From Oligoflexia bacterium (GTDB taxonomy: Bacteria > Bdellovibrionota > Bdellovibrionia > JABDDW01): DNA of 64,000 bases. The DNA lies in contig JADLCR010000055.1 of NCBI GenBank assembly GCA_020847095.1, positions 20,273 through 84,272 on the forward strand, given 5' to 3'. The position numbers were made by a program, and so were the translations under genes. This document shows, in pieces, positions 35,761 through 43,734 of this stretch. Position 1 is the first letter of the stretch. Each line of letters starts with the position of its first letter. Below the pieces are notes generated by a model. That model was not told the DNA's origin. It saw only the letters and a list, made by a program, of their open reading frames with translations, and made no database searches.

Positions 35761-36450
35761 TCAATAAAACTGAACTTTTCCCGTTTGAAGGTCATAAAGT
35801 GCGGCATTAACTTTGACCAATCCTGACTGAACTTTATGCTCAATAATTTTAGAGCGCGAAGAAAGCTCCATGGCAATTTGCTTTGCATTGGCCCCTGATT
35901 CGCGGGCGACATCAGACGATGCCGTCTCACCAGGATCTGATGCGGGCAATCGAGGTTTAATGTCAGAAACTAATTGATCGAGACTGGGGCTCCCGTTGGA
36001 TTCGCCGGCTTTGGCTGCCATTGCGGCCTTCACTGCTCCGCAATGAGTGTGTCCCATGACGACAATGTTGCGAGTTCCAAGATGTTCAACAGCATACTCC
36101 ATGCTGGCAATGACGGCCGAATCCAATGCCTCGCCGGCAACTCGAATGACAAAAATCTCACCAAGTGCTTGGTCAAAGACGTGTTCCGGTGGAACGCGGG
36201 AGTCAGAGCAAGAAAGGACGATGGTGTGTGGATTCTGACCTTTTACAAGTTTCTTTCGATCCGTGGTGCTTTTTCCGTCGTGACGGTTATGACCAGACAC
36301 GAAGCGCTTGTTGCCATTGGCGAGCCACCTCATCGCGGTTGCTGGATCGACTGATTTTGCCTCATGCGCGTGGTGAGATGCGGCCATTGCAGGTCCAAAT
36401 ACGAATAGGCCGACGAAGATTAAAATCGCGTTCATACGAGTGCGCTTCAT
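35761..36450 (-). CDS. Periplasmic beta-class carbonic anhydrase
   Basis: Zinc enzyme interconverting CO2 and bicarbonate. The zinc ligands are CSDSR (C81, D83) and the GHTHCGAV histidine/cysteine pair (about H134, C137). A signal peptide (NAILIFVGLFVFGPAMAAS) predicts export, unusual for beta-class enzymes but known in several proteobacteria. A longer frame to 36537 exists; the ATG at 36450 has AAGGAAT upstream and fits the signal peptide. It sits between the MltD-like gene and lysC on the same strand. His-rich residues follow the cut site (SHHAHEA). Confidence 0.9.
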   Translation of the reverse strand: MKRTRMNAILIFVGLFVFGPAMAASHHAHEAKSVDPATAMRWLANGNKRFVSGHNRHDGKSTTDRKKLVKGQNPHTIVLSCSDSRVPPEHVFDQALGEIFVIRVAGEALDSAVIASMEYAVEHLGTRNIVVMGHTHCGAVKAAMAAKAGESNGSPSLDQLVSDIKPRLPASDPGETASSDVARESGANAKQIAMELSSRSKIIEHKVQSGLVKVNAALYDLQTGKVQFY

Positions 36451-36520
36451 AGTGAGAATTCCTTTCCGTAAGTTGATGGGATGATTAAAGGGTAACTCAA
36501 GTGAAGGGGTTCGAGATAGT

Positions 36521-37591
36521 CTAGCCGTCCGAAACAAGATTGCGACGAACGAATTGAGAAACCGATCGATAGGATCCTTTTGGAATCCGAATCAAATGTC
36601 CGTCAATGTCGGGTGGAATATATCCGTGAAGTAATTCTGGATTTAGGTCTTGTAAGTACTGCTCGGTTACGCCGATGTGTTCGGCGAGTTCATCAAGTCG
36701 GGTTCCCCCCGGTACGCGAAAGTGTTCGAAAGAAAGTGGCTTGTAATACTCAATTGAATTGAAGCCATACATTTGCGGCGATTTTGCAATGAGCATGGCG
36801 GCGATCATTTTTGGAACGTAATCGCGAGTTTCGTCTTCAAGGCCCGATTGCCGAGCAATTTTCCAAAAATTTCGAGTGCCATGTTTTTCAATGAGGCGCT
36901 TGATCCTGTTTTCGCCCGTGTTGTAACCGGCGGCGACGAGATACCAATTGTTAAACATCGAGTACATGCGCTTTAGGTACTTTGCAGCTGCGACTGTGCT
37001 TTTTTCAAAGTCTTTTCTTTCGTCAATCCACCAGTTAATGCGAAGTCCATAGCGTTTTCCAGTTTCGCTGATGAACTGCCAAGGTCCAACGGCGTTGGCG
37101 TGACTTCGCGCGTGTGCAGAGAAACCGCTTTCGATCATCGCCATGTAGGCCAAATCTTGAGGTAACCCGTGCTGACGCAAAGTGCGCTTGATGGACGGCA
37201 TGTAGCGAGAGCTTCTTTCTAGCCATTTCATGAACCAATTTCGACCCGATGACTGAAAGAACTCGATCCAGTAGGCAACGCGTGCATTATAAGAAACTGG
37301 GATATCAAACAACAACGGGCCTTCAACAGCCAGCGGATCCGGAATTGATTTTGCTTTTGGAATGGCGATTTTCTTAATCGCAACTGGAGGGGTGAGTTTT
37401 TCGAGTAAACGGCTTTCGACTTTTGGTTCAGCGGGCGCTGTTGATTTCGTCAACGCTGGGCCCGGCTCAGGTTGAAACGGTAGCGCCAGACTTTTATCCA
37501 GATGAACGAGCGGCGCAGGCTTCACAGAATGAGCACATCCTGCGGCGAGGACCGAAAACATAACGAGAGAGAACATCCTTATTCGTCTCAT
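36521..37591 (-). CDS. mltD: MltD-type membrane-bound lytic transglycosylase with LysM
   Basis: Outer-membrane lipoprotein cutting peptidoglycan glycan strands. The lipobox LAAGC places the lipid on C19. A Pro-rich linker leads to the SLT domain: catalytic E154 in AMIESGFS, GPWQF at about 169-173 and AAGYNTGENR further on. The C-terminal 55 residues form one LysM domain (FRVPGGTRLDELAEHIGVT). Length is 356 with one LysM rather than the two common in MltD. It is divergent from the flagellar operon, and glycan cutting could help flagellar rod insertion (inference). Confidence 0.92.
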   Translation of the reverse strand: MRRIRMFSLVMFSVLAAGCAHSVKPAPLVHLDKSLALPFQPEPGPALTKSTAPAEPKVESRLLEKLTPPVAIKKIAIPKAKSIPDPLAVEGPLLFDIPVSYNARVAYWIEFFQSSGRNWFMKWLERSSRYMPSIKRTLRQHGLPQDLAYMAMIESGFSAHARSHANAVGPWQFISETGKRYGLRINWWIDERKDFEKSTVAAAKYLKRMYSMFNNWYLVAAGYNTGENRIKRLIEKHGTRNFWKIARQSGLEDETRDYVPKMIAAMLIAKSPQMYGFNSIEYYKPLSFEHFRVPGGTRLDELAEHIGVTEQYLQDLNPELLHGYIPPDIDGHLIRIPKGSYRSVSQFVRRNLVSDG

Positions 37592-37697
37592 GAATTACAG
37601 GATAGCTAACTTTGAGGTTAAACCCAATGAAGACCTGTTAAGCTAGGCTAATGGCTTGAGGGCTTCGATCAATTCTGACATCTCGTCAAAATCCCGA

Positions 37698-37730
37698 GAG
37701 GCGCACGGGGAAAAAAATGCCTCGTTTTTT
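37698..37730 (+). terminator. Terminator-like hairpin in the flagellar leader region
   Basis: GAGGC at 37698-37702 can pair with GCCTC at 37719-37723 across a 16-base A-rich loop, followed by six T at 37725-37730. The stem is short and the loop long, so this is a weak call. No gene lies upstream on this strand; it could end a short transcript or act as an attenuator. Confidence 0.3.
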
Positions 37731-37776
37731 CGTCAGATCAATGAGTTATCCATCAACTCCCCGACCAATGTCGCAA

Positions 37777-37792
37777 TGGCATATGTTTGGCT
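37777..37792 (+). promoter_or_regulatory. Sigma-54-like -24/-12 promoter of the flagellar operon
   Basis: TGGCATATGTTTGGCT has GG at 37778-37779 and GC at 37790-37791 with exactly 10 bases between, as in sigma-54 promoters (TGGCAC-N5-TTGCA). The -12 part deviates (TGGCT). Rod and hook genes often use sigma-54, and the site lies about 55 bases before the flgF start in an otherwise empty 255-base gap. Confidence 0.4.
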
Positions 37793-37846
37793 TTAGACCA
37801 AGTCTGAGGACCCGTGTGTCCCGATGGACCCTAGGAAGGGGGAAGC

Positions 37847-38683
37847 TTGAGCACAAAAGGAATTTACACAGCTCTGTCTGGTGCGTTGGCGCAAAGCCAG
37901 CAGCTAGATACCTTGGCCAATAATATAGCCAACGTCAACACGCCTGGCTTTAAGGGCGATCGCAATACTTTCAAAGAGTATCTGACGGTTTTAGAAAAAG
38001 CTCCCGACGTCAACACTGTGCCTCGCACGGTTGCGAGCCTCGACAGCTTTTACGACATGCAAGGAACTGATAAATCATACGTCGACGTGAGCGGAACGTT
38101 CACAGATCACACACAAGGCGGATTTAAAGCCACCGGAAATTCGTTGGATGTCGCCCTAGAGGGGCGCGGTTTTATTGAGGTGCTAACTCCCTCCGGCCCA
38201 AGGCTGACGAGGAAGGGCACCATGACACTTTCACCTGATGGAATTCTGGTGACGACGGATGGGCACCCCGTTTTGAGTCGTGATGACAGCGGCGCTCCTC
38301 CCGGATCTCCGGGCGCCACTCCACCACAGGATCGCATTATTAATGTCAATGATAGCGGGGCCATTACTTTTACCCAACAAGGTGAGATTTTTCAAAATGG
38401 CGAGAATCTCGGTCAACTGAGCATTGTTGAGTTCGATAGCATGGATCACTTGAAGAAAGTCGGAAATGCACTTTATGCCTCCACGGATCCGACGATTCCA
38501 TTGAGTGGACGACCGAACACCGGAGTGCTCCAGGGCTTTTTAGAGACCTCCAACGTGAACATTGTTGAAGAGATGACCAAAATGATTCAAACGTCCCGAA
38601 ATTTTGAGAGCGCCCAGCGCGTGATCAAAGCTTACGACGAAATTGACGGAAAGCTGGTTAACGAGGTTCCCAAACTGGGTTAG
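37847..38683 (+). CDS. flgF: Flagellar basal-body rod protein FlgF
   Basis: Proximal rod protein, 278 residues. The N-terminal flagellar rod/hook motif LDTLANNIANVNTPGFKGDR and the C-terminal LETSNVNIVEEMTKMIQTSRNFESAQRVI, both needed for axial assembly, are present. The start is TTG with a long purine-rich ribosome site (AGGAAGGGGG). The middle part has a Gly/Pro loop (SGAPPGSPGATPP) not usual in enteric FlgF. It is the first gene of the flagellar run, 8 bases before flgG. FlgG is the alternative call, but the next gene fits FlgG better. Confidence 0.9.
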   Translation: MSTKGIYTALSGALAQSQQLDTLANNIANVNTPGFKGDRNTFKEYLTVLEKAPDVNTVPRTVASLDSFYDMQGTDKSYVDVSGTFTDHTQGGFKATGNSLDVALEGRGFIEVLTPSGPRLTRKGTMTLSPDGILVTTDGHPVLSRDDSGAPPGSPGATPPQDRIINVNDSGAITFTQQGEIFQNGENLGQLSIVEFDSMDHLKKVGNALYASTDPTIPLSGRPNTGVLQGFLETSNVNIVEEMTKMIQTSRNFESAQRVIKAYDEIDGKLVNEVPKLG

Positions 38684-38691
38684 GAGATTAA

Positions 38692-39477
38692 ATGATTAAA
38701 GCACTAAATACCGCGGCAACCGGAATGCAGGCACAGCAAACTCAAATGGAGGTCATCTCTAACAATATGGCCAACATTGGGACTACAGGTTTCAAAAAAT
38801 CCCGTGCCGAGTTTGAAGATCTCCTTTATCAAACCATCAAAGAACCAGGGGCTCCAAACTCCGAAGGAACTCAGCATCCCGTTGGAGTGCAAACCGGGTT
38901 GGGAGTAAAAACGGCAGCGACTCAGAAGAGCTTCGAAATGGGAGCCGCCAAGATCACGCGCAATCCGCTCGATCTTGCCATTGAGGGAAATGGGTTCTTT
39001 CCGATTCAGATGACGAATGGGGAAATTGGGTACACCCGAGATGGAACTTTTCACAAAGATGCAACCGGACGCATCGTCGATAAAAACGGAAACCCTTTAG
39101 TGCCTGAGATTGTTGTTCCGCCAAATGCGTCTGGAGTTTCAATCGAAGACAATGGTGTTGTGTCAATCACGACCGCATTAAATGCGGCGCCTCAACAAAT
39201 TGGACAAATTCAACTTGTTAATTTCGTTAATCCGGCCGGACTTAAATCAATTGGTAAGAACTTGTTTATACCCAGCACATCAAGCGGTGCGCCCCTGCAA
39301 GGAGTGCCAGGAGAAAATAATTTGGGCTCCGTCAGCCAAGGGCAGCTTGAGGCGAGCAATGTCAACATGGTGGAAGAAATGACAAATCTCATTTCCACCC
39401 AACGGTCGTATGAATCAAGCAGCAAGGTTATCCAAGCGGCCGACCAGATGCTGCAGAATGCGAATAATTTGAGGTAA
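38692..39477 (+). CDS. flgG: Flagellar distal rod protein FlgG
   Basis: Distal rod subunit, 261 residues, the normal FlgG length. It opens IKALNTAATGMQAQQTQMEVISNNMANIGTTGFKKS (read in pieces) and ends EASNVNMVEEMTNLISTQRSYESSSKVIQ, both classical FlgG signatures. The stop overlaps the flgA start by one base (TAATG). Secreted through the flagellar type III system, so there is no Sec signal peptide. Confidence 0.96.
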   Translation: MIKALNTAATGMQAQQTQMEVISNNMANIGTTGFKKSRAEFEDLLYQTIKEPGAPNSEGTQHPVGVQTGLGVKTAATQKSFEMGAAKITRNPLDLAIEGNGFFPIQMTNGEIGYTRDGTFHKDATGRIVDKNGNPLVPEIVVPPNASGVSIEDNGVVSITTALNAAPQQIGQIQLVNFVNPAGLKSIGKNLFIPSTSSGAPLQGVPGENNLGSVSQGQLEASNVNMVEEMTNLISTQRSYESSSKVIQAADQMLQNANNLR

Positions 39478-40448
39478 TGAAATTGGTTAAGAAGTCAGTT
39501 TTAGGAGTTTGCATACTTTTTCTGGGGTTGGATCTTCAAGCATCCCCAGCCGTAACAGTCCACGTGCGCAGTGAAGCGCAAATTGCGGAAGGCAATGTGG
39601 TTCTGGGGGCAGTTGCTCAGATCGATTCGAACGATCACGAGCAGCGAAGGATGCTTGAAAATCTAATTCTAGGTGAAAGTCCGAAACCTGGGAACGCTGT
39701 GGTATGGACCGCGGCTGAACTGGGAAGACGTTTGCGACCCTACAACAAGGTGCTTCAAGGTGCGCAACTGAAGATTCCGGATCGAATCACGATTCGGCGC
39801 GGGGAGGTAGGTCTCACTCGTGCAAAACTAAAGTTGCTCATTGAAGAAGCGTTGCGCGCAAGGACGTTGCCGGATTCATCTTGGGAAGTCCAGGTTGTGG
39901 ACCTTCAATGGCCGCAACCGGGAGTGGTCCAGCCACCCAACGGCAACGTCCAAGTTGTTCCTCCGTTAACGAGGCCTCGAGGTTCTGCAAACCTCGAGGT
40001 TCAATTTCTCAACGACGGAAAGGTCTCAAAACGAGTGTGGGTAGGTGCGCAAGTCAAATACAGCGCACAAGTTCCTTACGCTCAACATGCCATCCAACCG
40101 GGACAAACCATTCAGCCGAATGATGTCTTTTGGAAAAAGCAAGACGTCACCTATTCGGCCGACAACGTGGTTACACAAGCAGAAATTGGGACTGTGAGAA
40201 GCCGCTACCATATTTTGGCGGGCTCCTCAATTTCTCGCATTCAAGTAGAACGTGAACCAGCGCTGCGATTTGGTGAAGAGGTGACGGTCATCGCAGGAGA
40301 CGATGCTTTTTCCGTTTCAACAAAAGGCATTTCGCAACAAACAGGATTTATTGGCGATCTTGTGAAGATTCGCCATCAACAAGGTCGTGAAACAAAAATG
40401 CTAAGCGCTCGAGTCATAGATAAAGGAGTTGTTCGTGTCACTTATTAA
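39477..40448 (+). CDS. flgA: Flagellar P-ring assembly chaperone FlgA
   Basis: Periplasmic chaperone for P-ring formation by FlgI. A signal peptide (about residues 1-23, LGLDLQASPA) is followed by an N-terminal region and then a SAF-type domain at about 200-323 (AIQPGQTIQPNDVFWKKQDV, LAGSSISRIQVE, VTVIAGDDAFSVS). The C-terminal segment ends IDKGVVRVTY, close to the family's typical close (L-g-GvV-v). At 323 residues it is longer than enteric FlgA. It overlaps flgG by one base and flgH by 14 bases. Confidence 0.9.
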   Translation: MKLVKKSVLGVCILFLGLDLQASPAVTVHVRSEAQIAEGNVVLGAVAQIDSNDHEQRRMLENLILGESPKPGNAVVWTAAELGRRLRPYNKVLQGAQLKIPDRITIRRGEVGLTRAKLKLLIEEALRARTLPDSSWEVQVVDLQWPQPGVVQPPNGNVQVVPPLTRPRGSANLEVQFLNDGKVSKRVWVGAQVKYSAQVPYAQHAIQPGQTIQPNDVFWKKQDVTYSADNVVTQAEIGTVRSRYHILAGSSISRIQVEREPALRFGEEVTVIAGDDAFSVSTKGISQQTGFIGDLVKIRHQQGRETKMLSARVIDKGVVRVTY

Positions 40449-41250
40449 ATCGCTCGGACTGATCTTGCTTTGTGTGTCGATCTCTTCTTGCTCGACAATC
40501 GGAAAGACTTGGAAAAGTCTGGTCGGTGGTGGCGACTCAAAAGACAAGCCTGCGGCTCAGAGCGCCGATGGACAGCCAAAAGCGGCGGCGAGCTTTTCCC
40601 AACAGCCCAACCTCATGACGGGTAAAGATCGCCAATATAAGCGGGTGACGAAGGATAACTTCTCTGACGAACAACTGATGGAAGAAAGCAGTGGCTCGCT
40701 TTGGAAGAAAGAAGGACAAGGGAGCTACCTCTTTTCACAAAATAACTTGCGCGTTTTCGGCGATATTCTCAATGTCGAGATTCAAGGAAAAACCGCTGAA
40801 AACCTAACAGCAAAATTGAAGTTACTCAAACAGGCTTGGGCGAAGCTTGATGCTCCACCAAAGATACAAAGAACTGTGGCCTCCGACGGTCGGCCAAAGC
40901 CTAAACGACCGGCACCGGAATCAGAAAACCCGACAGCCGCTGGGGCAGATTCAAATCAAATGGGTGAAGGCCCCCCAGCAGCTCCCGTGGCCGTCAAAGA
41001 CGGTGAGTCCGGAAAACCTGAAGAAAAAGCAGAGAACTTTGATTTAGTGCCTTGTCGGATTACCGAAAAAAATGCCGACGGGTCTTACCGAATTAAAGGA
41101 GTGCAGGCTGTATTTGTGGGTCGTCGCGAGTACAAGATACTGATCACCGGAATTGTGCGACCCGACGATGTTTCGAGCGATAAAATTGCTTCAACACAAA
41201 TCTTAGACGGAAAATTTGACCTCATTGCTGGTAACAAGGACGGAAGATGA
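40435..41250 (+). CDS. flgH: Flagellar L-ring lipoprotein FlgH
   Basis: Outer-membrane L-ring subunit. The GTG at 40435 has AAAGGAG six bases upstream; a TTG at 40429 abuts that site and is rejected. The lipobox SISSC gives a lipidated cysteine about residue 19. SLWKKEGQGSYLFSQNNLR and VFGDILNVEI match the FlgH core, and the end (YRIKGVQAVFVGRREYKILITGIVRPDDVS) matches the C-terminal half. Between them lies a low-complexity Pro/Ala/Glu-rich insert of about 70 residues, so the protein (271) is longer than usual. Confidence 0.9.
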   Translation: MSLIKSLGLILLCVSISSCSTIGKTWKSLVGGGDSKDKPAAQSADGQPKAAASFSQQPNLMTGKDRQYKRVTKDNFSDEQLMEESSGSLWKKEGQGSYLFSQNNLRVFGDILNVEIQGKTAENLTAKLKLLKQAWAKLDAPPKIQRTVASDGRPKPKRPAPESENPTAAGADSNQMGEGPPAAPVAVKDGESGKPEEKAENFDLVPCRITEKNADGSYRIKGVQAVFVGRREYKILITGIVRPDDVSSDKIASTQILDGKFDLIAGNKDGR

Positions 41251-42305
41251 TGAAGATCCTATTGATCTTGACCCTATTGATACTTAGTCATGGCGCCGAA
41301 GCCGCGCGTCTCAAGGATATTTCAAACATTCGCGGTGTGCGAGAAAATCAGCTCGTCGGATACGGACTAGTGGTGGGGCTCAACGGAACTGGAGACGGAA
41401 AAGCTGAGTTTACTTCGAAAAGCTTTGTTCGCATGCTCGATACAATAGGCATGAAGTTAGATACGAAAGATATCGAAAGCAAAAATGTGGCGGCCGTGAT
41501 CATAACAGCCACCCTTCCTGCCGAATCAAGAGCTGGAAATAAGATTGATGTCACTGTCAATTCGATTGGGTCAGCCTCGAGCTTGCAAGGCGGAACCTTG
41601 ATTCAAACGCCGCTTCGAGCTGCTGATCAACAAGTGTACGCCGTCGCTCAAGGTACTGTTTTGACAGGCGCCTCAACGGGCGGGCAAGGCGGCGGTGAAA
41701 AAGGGCATTTGACGGTAGGTCGCGTTCCCGGTGGTGCGATGGTTGAAACAGATTTGGCAAGTGATTTTGCAAATCGCAAAATGTTTCGGCTCACGCTCAA
41801 TCATGCCGACTTCACAACAGCAGCTCGAATCGTGAAAACCATAAATCAAGACTTAGGTGGCAAGTTTGCAACGGCAAAGGACTCGGGGACCATCGACGTT
41901 ATTGTGCCGTTTACCTATGAAGGCAACGCCGTGGAACTAATGGCGAGCATTGAAAATCTAGACATCAGTCAGGATGCGCGAGCCCGTGTGGTCGTTAATG
42001 AAAAGACCGGAACAGTGGTTATTGGCGAAAAAGTTCAAATTCAAACCGTCGCAGTTAGTCATGGCAACCTCTCAGTGCAAGTTAAGACTCAAAATCCTGA
42101 GGGGGGAGAAGAGGTTAGAGCACCTTCATCCACAGGCGGCAAAAAAGACAAAGGCGAAAAAGTTGCGTTGTTCAATAAAACCACGAGCGTCGGTGATCTT
42201 GTAAAAGCATTAAACGCTTTAGGCGTCACGCCGAAAGACCTGATAACTATACTTCAGACCATCAAAGCCGCTGGGGCATTGCAAGGCGAGCTAGAGGTTT
42301 TATGA
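41247..42305 (+). CDS. flgI: Flagellar P-ring protein FlgI
   Basis: Periplasmic P-ring subunit of 352 residues with a signal peptide (cut near HGAEAAR). Family motifs are plain: RLKDISNIRGVRENQLVGYGLVVGLNGTGD, NVAAVIITATLPAESRAGNKIDVTVNSIGSASSLQGGTLIQTPL (in parts), and VVNEKTGTVVIGE. A short Lys/Gly-rich stretch (SSTGGKKDKGEK) interrupts the C-terminal part. The start overlaps flgH (ATGA) and the stop overlaps the next small gene (ATGA). Confidence 0.96.
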   Translation: MMKILLILTLLILSHGAEAARLKDISNIRGVRENQLVGYGLVVGLNGTGDGKAEFTSKSFVRMLDTIGMKLDTKDIESKNVAAVIITATLPAESRAGNKIDVTVNSIGSASSLQGGTLIQTPLRAADQQVYAVAQGTVLTGASTGGQGGGEKGHLTVGRVPGGAMVETDLASDFANRKMFRLTLNHADFTTAARIVKTINQDLGGKFATAKDSGTIDVIVPFTYEGNAVELMASIENLDISQDARARVVVNEKTGTVVIGEKVQIQTVAVSHGNLSVQVKTQNPEGGEEVRAPSSTGGKKDKGEKVALFNKTTSVGDLVKALNALGVTPKDLITILQTIKAAGALQGELEVL

Positions 42306-42586
42306 AAAAGGACTTCGGAGACAGTGACCAATTAGTTTACACTATGGATATAGGTTCGCAGCACATGGACGTGTTGCGAGTGCAGTCGGGGGTTCGGTGG
42401 GCCAGAGGTTACGTGCCATGGATAGGCTCGAAAAACTGGTTCTCGCAGGAAACGGGTGCGGAATGTCGGCTTGTTGCCAAGGATTGGCTCGAGACTCATT
42501 TTGCATTTGAGGCGCAGGAAGCGCAGCAACTGTATGGTCCATCGCCCCTTTTTTTCTTGCCGCTTCATGCGGAAGCTTTCCCATGA
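42302..42586 (+). CDS. Unknown 94-residue protein inside the flagellar operon
   Basis: A small gene between flgI and flgJ whose start overlaps flgI by 4 bases and whose stop overlaps flgJ by 4 bases (ATGA at both ends), so it is translated as part of the operon. The protein has no signal peptide and no membrane segment. Tryptophans are frequent (VRWARGYVPWIGSKNWF), one cysteine is present (AECRL), and the end is Pro/Phe-rich (SPLFFLPLHAEAFP). I do not recognise it. The position suggests a role in ring or rod assembly (inference). Confidence 0.75.
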   Translation: MKKDFGDSDQLVYTMDIGSQHMDVLRVQSGVRWARGYVPWIGSKNWFSQETGAECRLVAKDWLETHFAFEAQEAQQLYGPSPLFFLPLHAEAFP

Positions 42587-43329
42587 AAATTTCAAAAGGA
42601 ACTCTCGGGCCGGCGCCCACAGACGCGCCGGTTAGTGCAAAGGGTTCCAAACCAAAGAATGAGCAACTCATGGAAGCCGCCCGAGGTTTTGAGAGGCAAT
42701 TTATCGGCATGCTCGTAAAGGAAATGCGCAATACCGTTAATAAGAGTGATTTTATTCCTACCAATATGGCCGAAAAAATTTTTCAAGACGAACTTGACGG
42801 CCATTATGTGGAGAACTGGGTGGGAAACGGTGGGATTGGCCTTGCTGAAGTTATCTATGATCAGGTGGAGCAAAAATATTTGGCACCCAAGCCTGGGCCG
42901 GCCAAGGCTAAGGGAGAGATGCTCCCGATTCGTCCCACCGAAAATAGAGCAGTACCTGCGCAGAGGCGGGAAGTTTCGCCCGCTCCCGCTGAAATACTAA
43001 ACCTTGAAGACGGCAAAAACTTTTTGGTCAAAAGAGAAAAGGCGGGCTTTAACTTTTTGGCTCCCAGCGGAATTTCATCTCACGTACCACTGAGATCGCC
43101 TTATCAAGGAACGGTAGTCGCCCAGTCGCGCCTTGAAGATGGGCGCCAGACTCTTGTCGTGCGCCATGACCAAGGTCTACTGAGCCAAGTTATTCATAAT
43201 GGAGTCAGTCATGTAAAAACTGGGCAAACTGTGGCGGCTGGACAGCCTATAGTCGATCTCGTAGGAGCCAGTCCTGGAGCGCCTGTGCGGTTCTTTTTCG
43301 GGTTGCGCAAATCCTCAAATCCCGAATAA
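42583..43329 (+). CDS. flgJ: FlgJ rod-cap domain fused to a degenerate M23 (LytM) domain
   Basis: A 248-residue protein. Residues 25-100 match the FlgJ rod-binding domain (EAARGFERQFIGMLVKEMRNT, FQDELDGHYVENW, GIGLAEVIYDQV). A Pro-rich linker (100-130) leads to a C-terminal segment resembling an M23 peptidase fold (SPYQGTVVAQS, VVRHDQGLLSQVIHN, VKTGQTVAAGQPIVDLVG) where the usual HxH metal motif reads VRFFFG, so peptidase activity is unlikely. It replaces the glucosaminidase domain of enteric FlgJ. A catalytically dead LytM domain could bind peptidoglycan or activate another enzyme, as EnvC does (inference). Confidence 0.85.
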   Translation: MKISKGTLGPAPTDAPVSAKGSKPKNEQLMEAARGFERQFIGMLVKEMRNTVNKSDFIPTNMAEKIFQDELDGHYVENWVGNGGIGLAEVIYDQVEQKYLAPKPGPAKAKGEMLPIRPTENRAVPAQRREVSPAPAEILNLEDGKNFLVKREKAGFNFLAPSGISSHVPLRSPYQGTVVAQSRLEDGRQTLVVRHDQGLLSQVIHNGVSHVKTGQTVAAGQPIVDLVGASPGAPVRFFFGLRKSSNPE

Positions 43330-43359
43330 AATAGAATAAATAGCCAAGGAGGCTTGTTT

Positions 43360-43707
43360 ATGAAAGTCACGGATAAAAACCTCGCAGAGCCAATGGATGG
43401 ACTCACTAAGACGCGAGGTACCCAAAAAAAATCTCAAGCCTCATCCACGGGAAAGTCTCAAAAGCCCGAAATGGTTTCGACTGCTGGTGAGCTCACCTCT
43501 GCCAGAGTCAAGCTCTCTGATCGCGCTCAAGATATGAAAAAGATCCGAGAGCAGGTGGATAAAACGCCTGACGTTGACGACGCAAAGGTCGCTAAATTTA
43601 AAAACCTCATTGCTCAAGGAAAATACAAAGTCGATTCAAACAAGGTGGCCGATAAAATGGTGGATGAACACGTCTATACCGACTTGTTGGCGACAAAAGA
43701 CGAGTAG
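43360..43707 (+). CDS. flgM: Anti-sigma-28 factor FlgM
   Basis: Binds FliA (sigma-28) until the hook is complete and is then exported. The ATG at 43360 has AGGAGG seven bases upstream; an in-frame TTG two codons earlier is not favoured. The 115-residue protein has a disordered, Lys/Ser-rich N-terminal half and the conserved C-terminal part with VKLSDRAQDMKKIREQVD, VDDAKVAKFKNLIAQGKYKVDSNKVADKM (in parts). Its presence implies a FliA regulon; a FliA-like site is seen at 17873. Confidence 0.88.
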   Translation: MKVTDKNLAEPMDGLTKTRGTQKKSQASSTGKSQKPEMVSTAGELTSARVKLSDRAQDMKKIREQVDKTPDVDDAKVAKFKNLIAQGKYKVDSNKVADKMVDEHVYTDLLATKDE

Positions 43708-43734
43708 TTTTAACCATGAACGCAAGGAAGCGTC

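Noticed and set aside
35974..36452. Plus-strand frames opposite the carbonic anhydrase gene
   Set aside because: The minus-strand protein has all zinc ligands and a signal peptide; the plus frames have no recognisable content.
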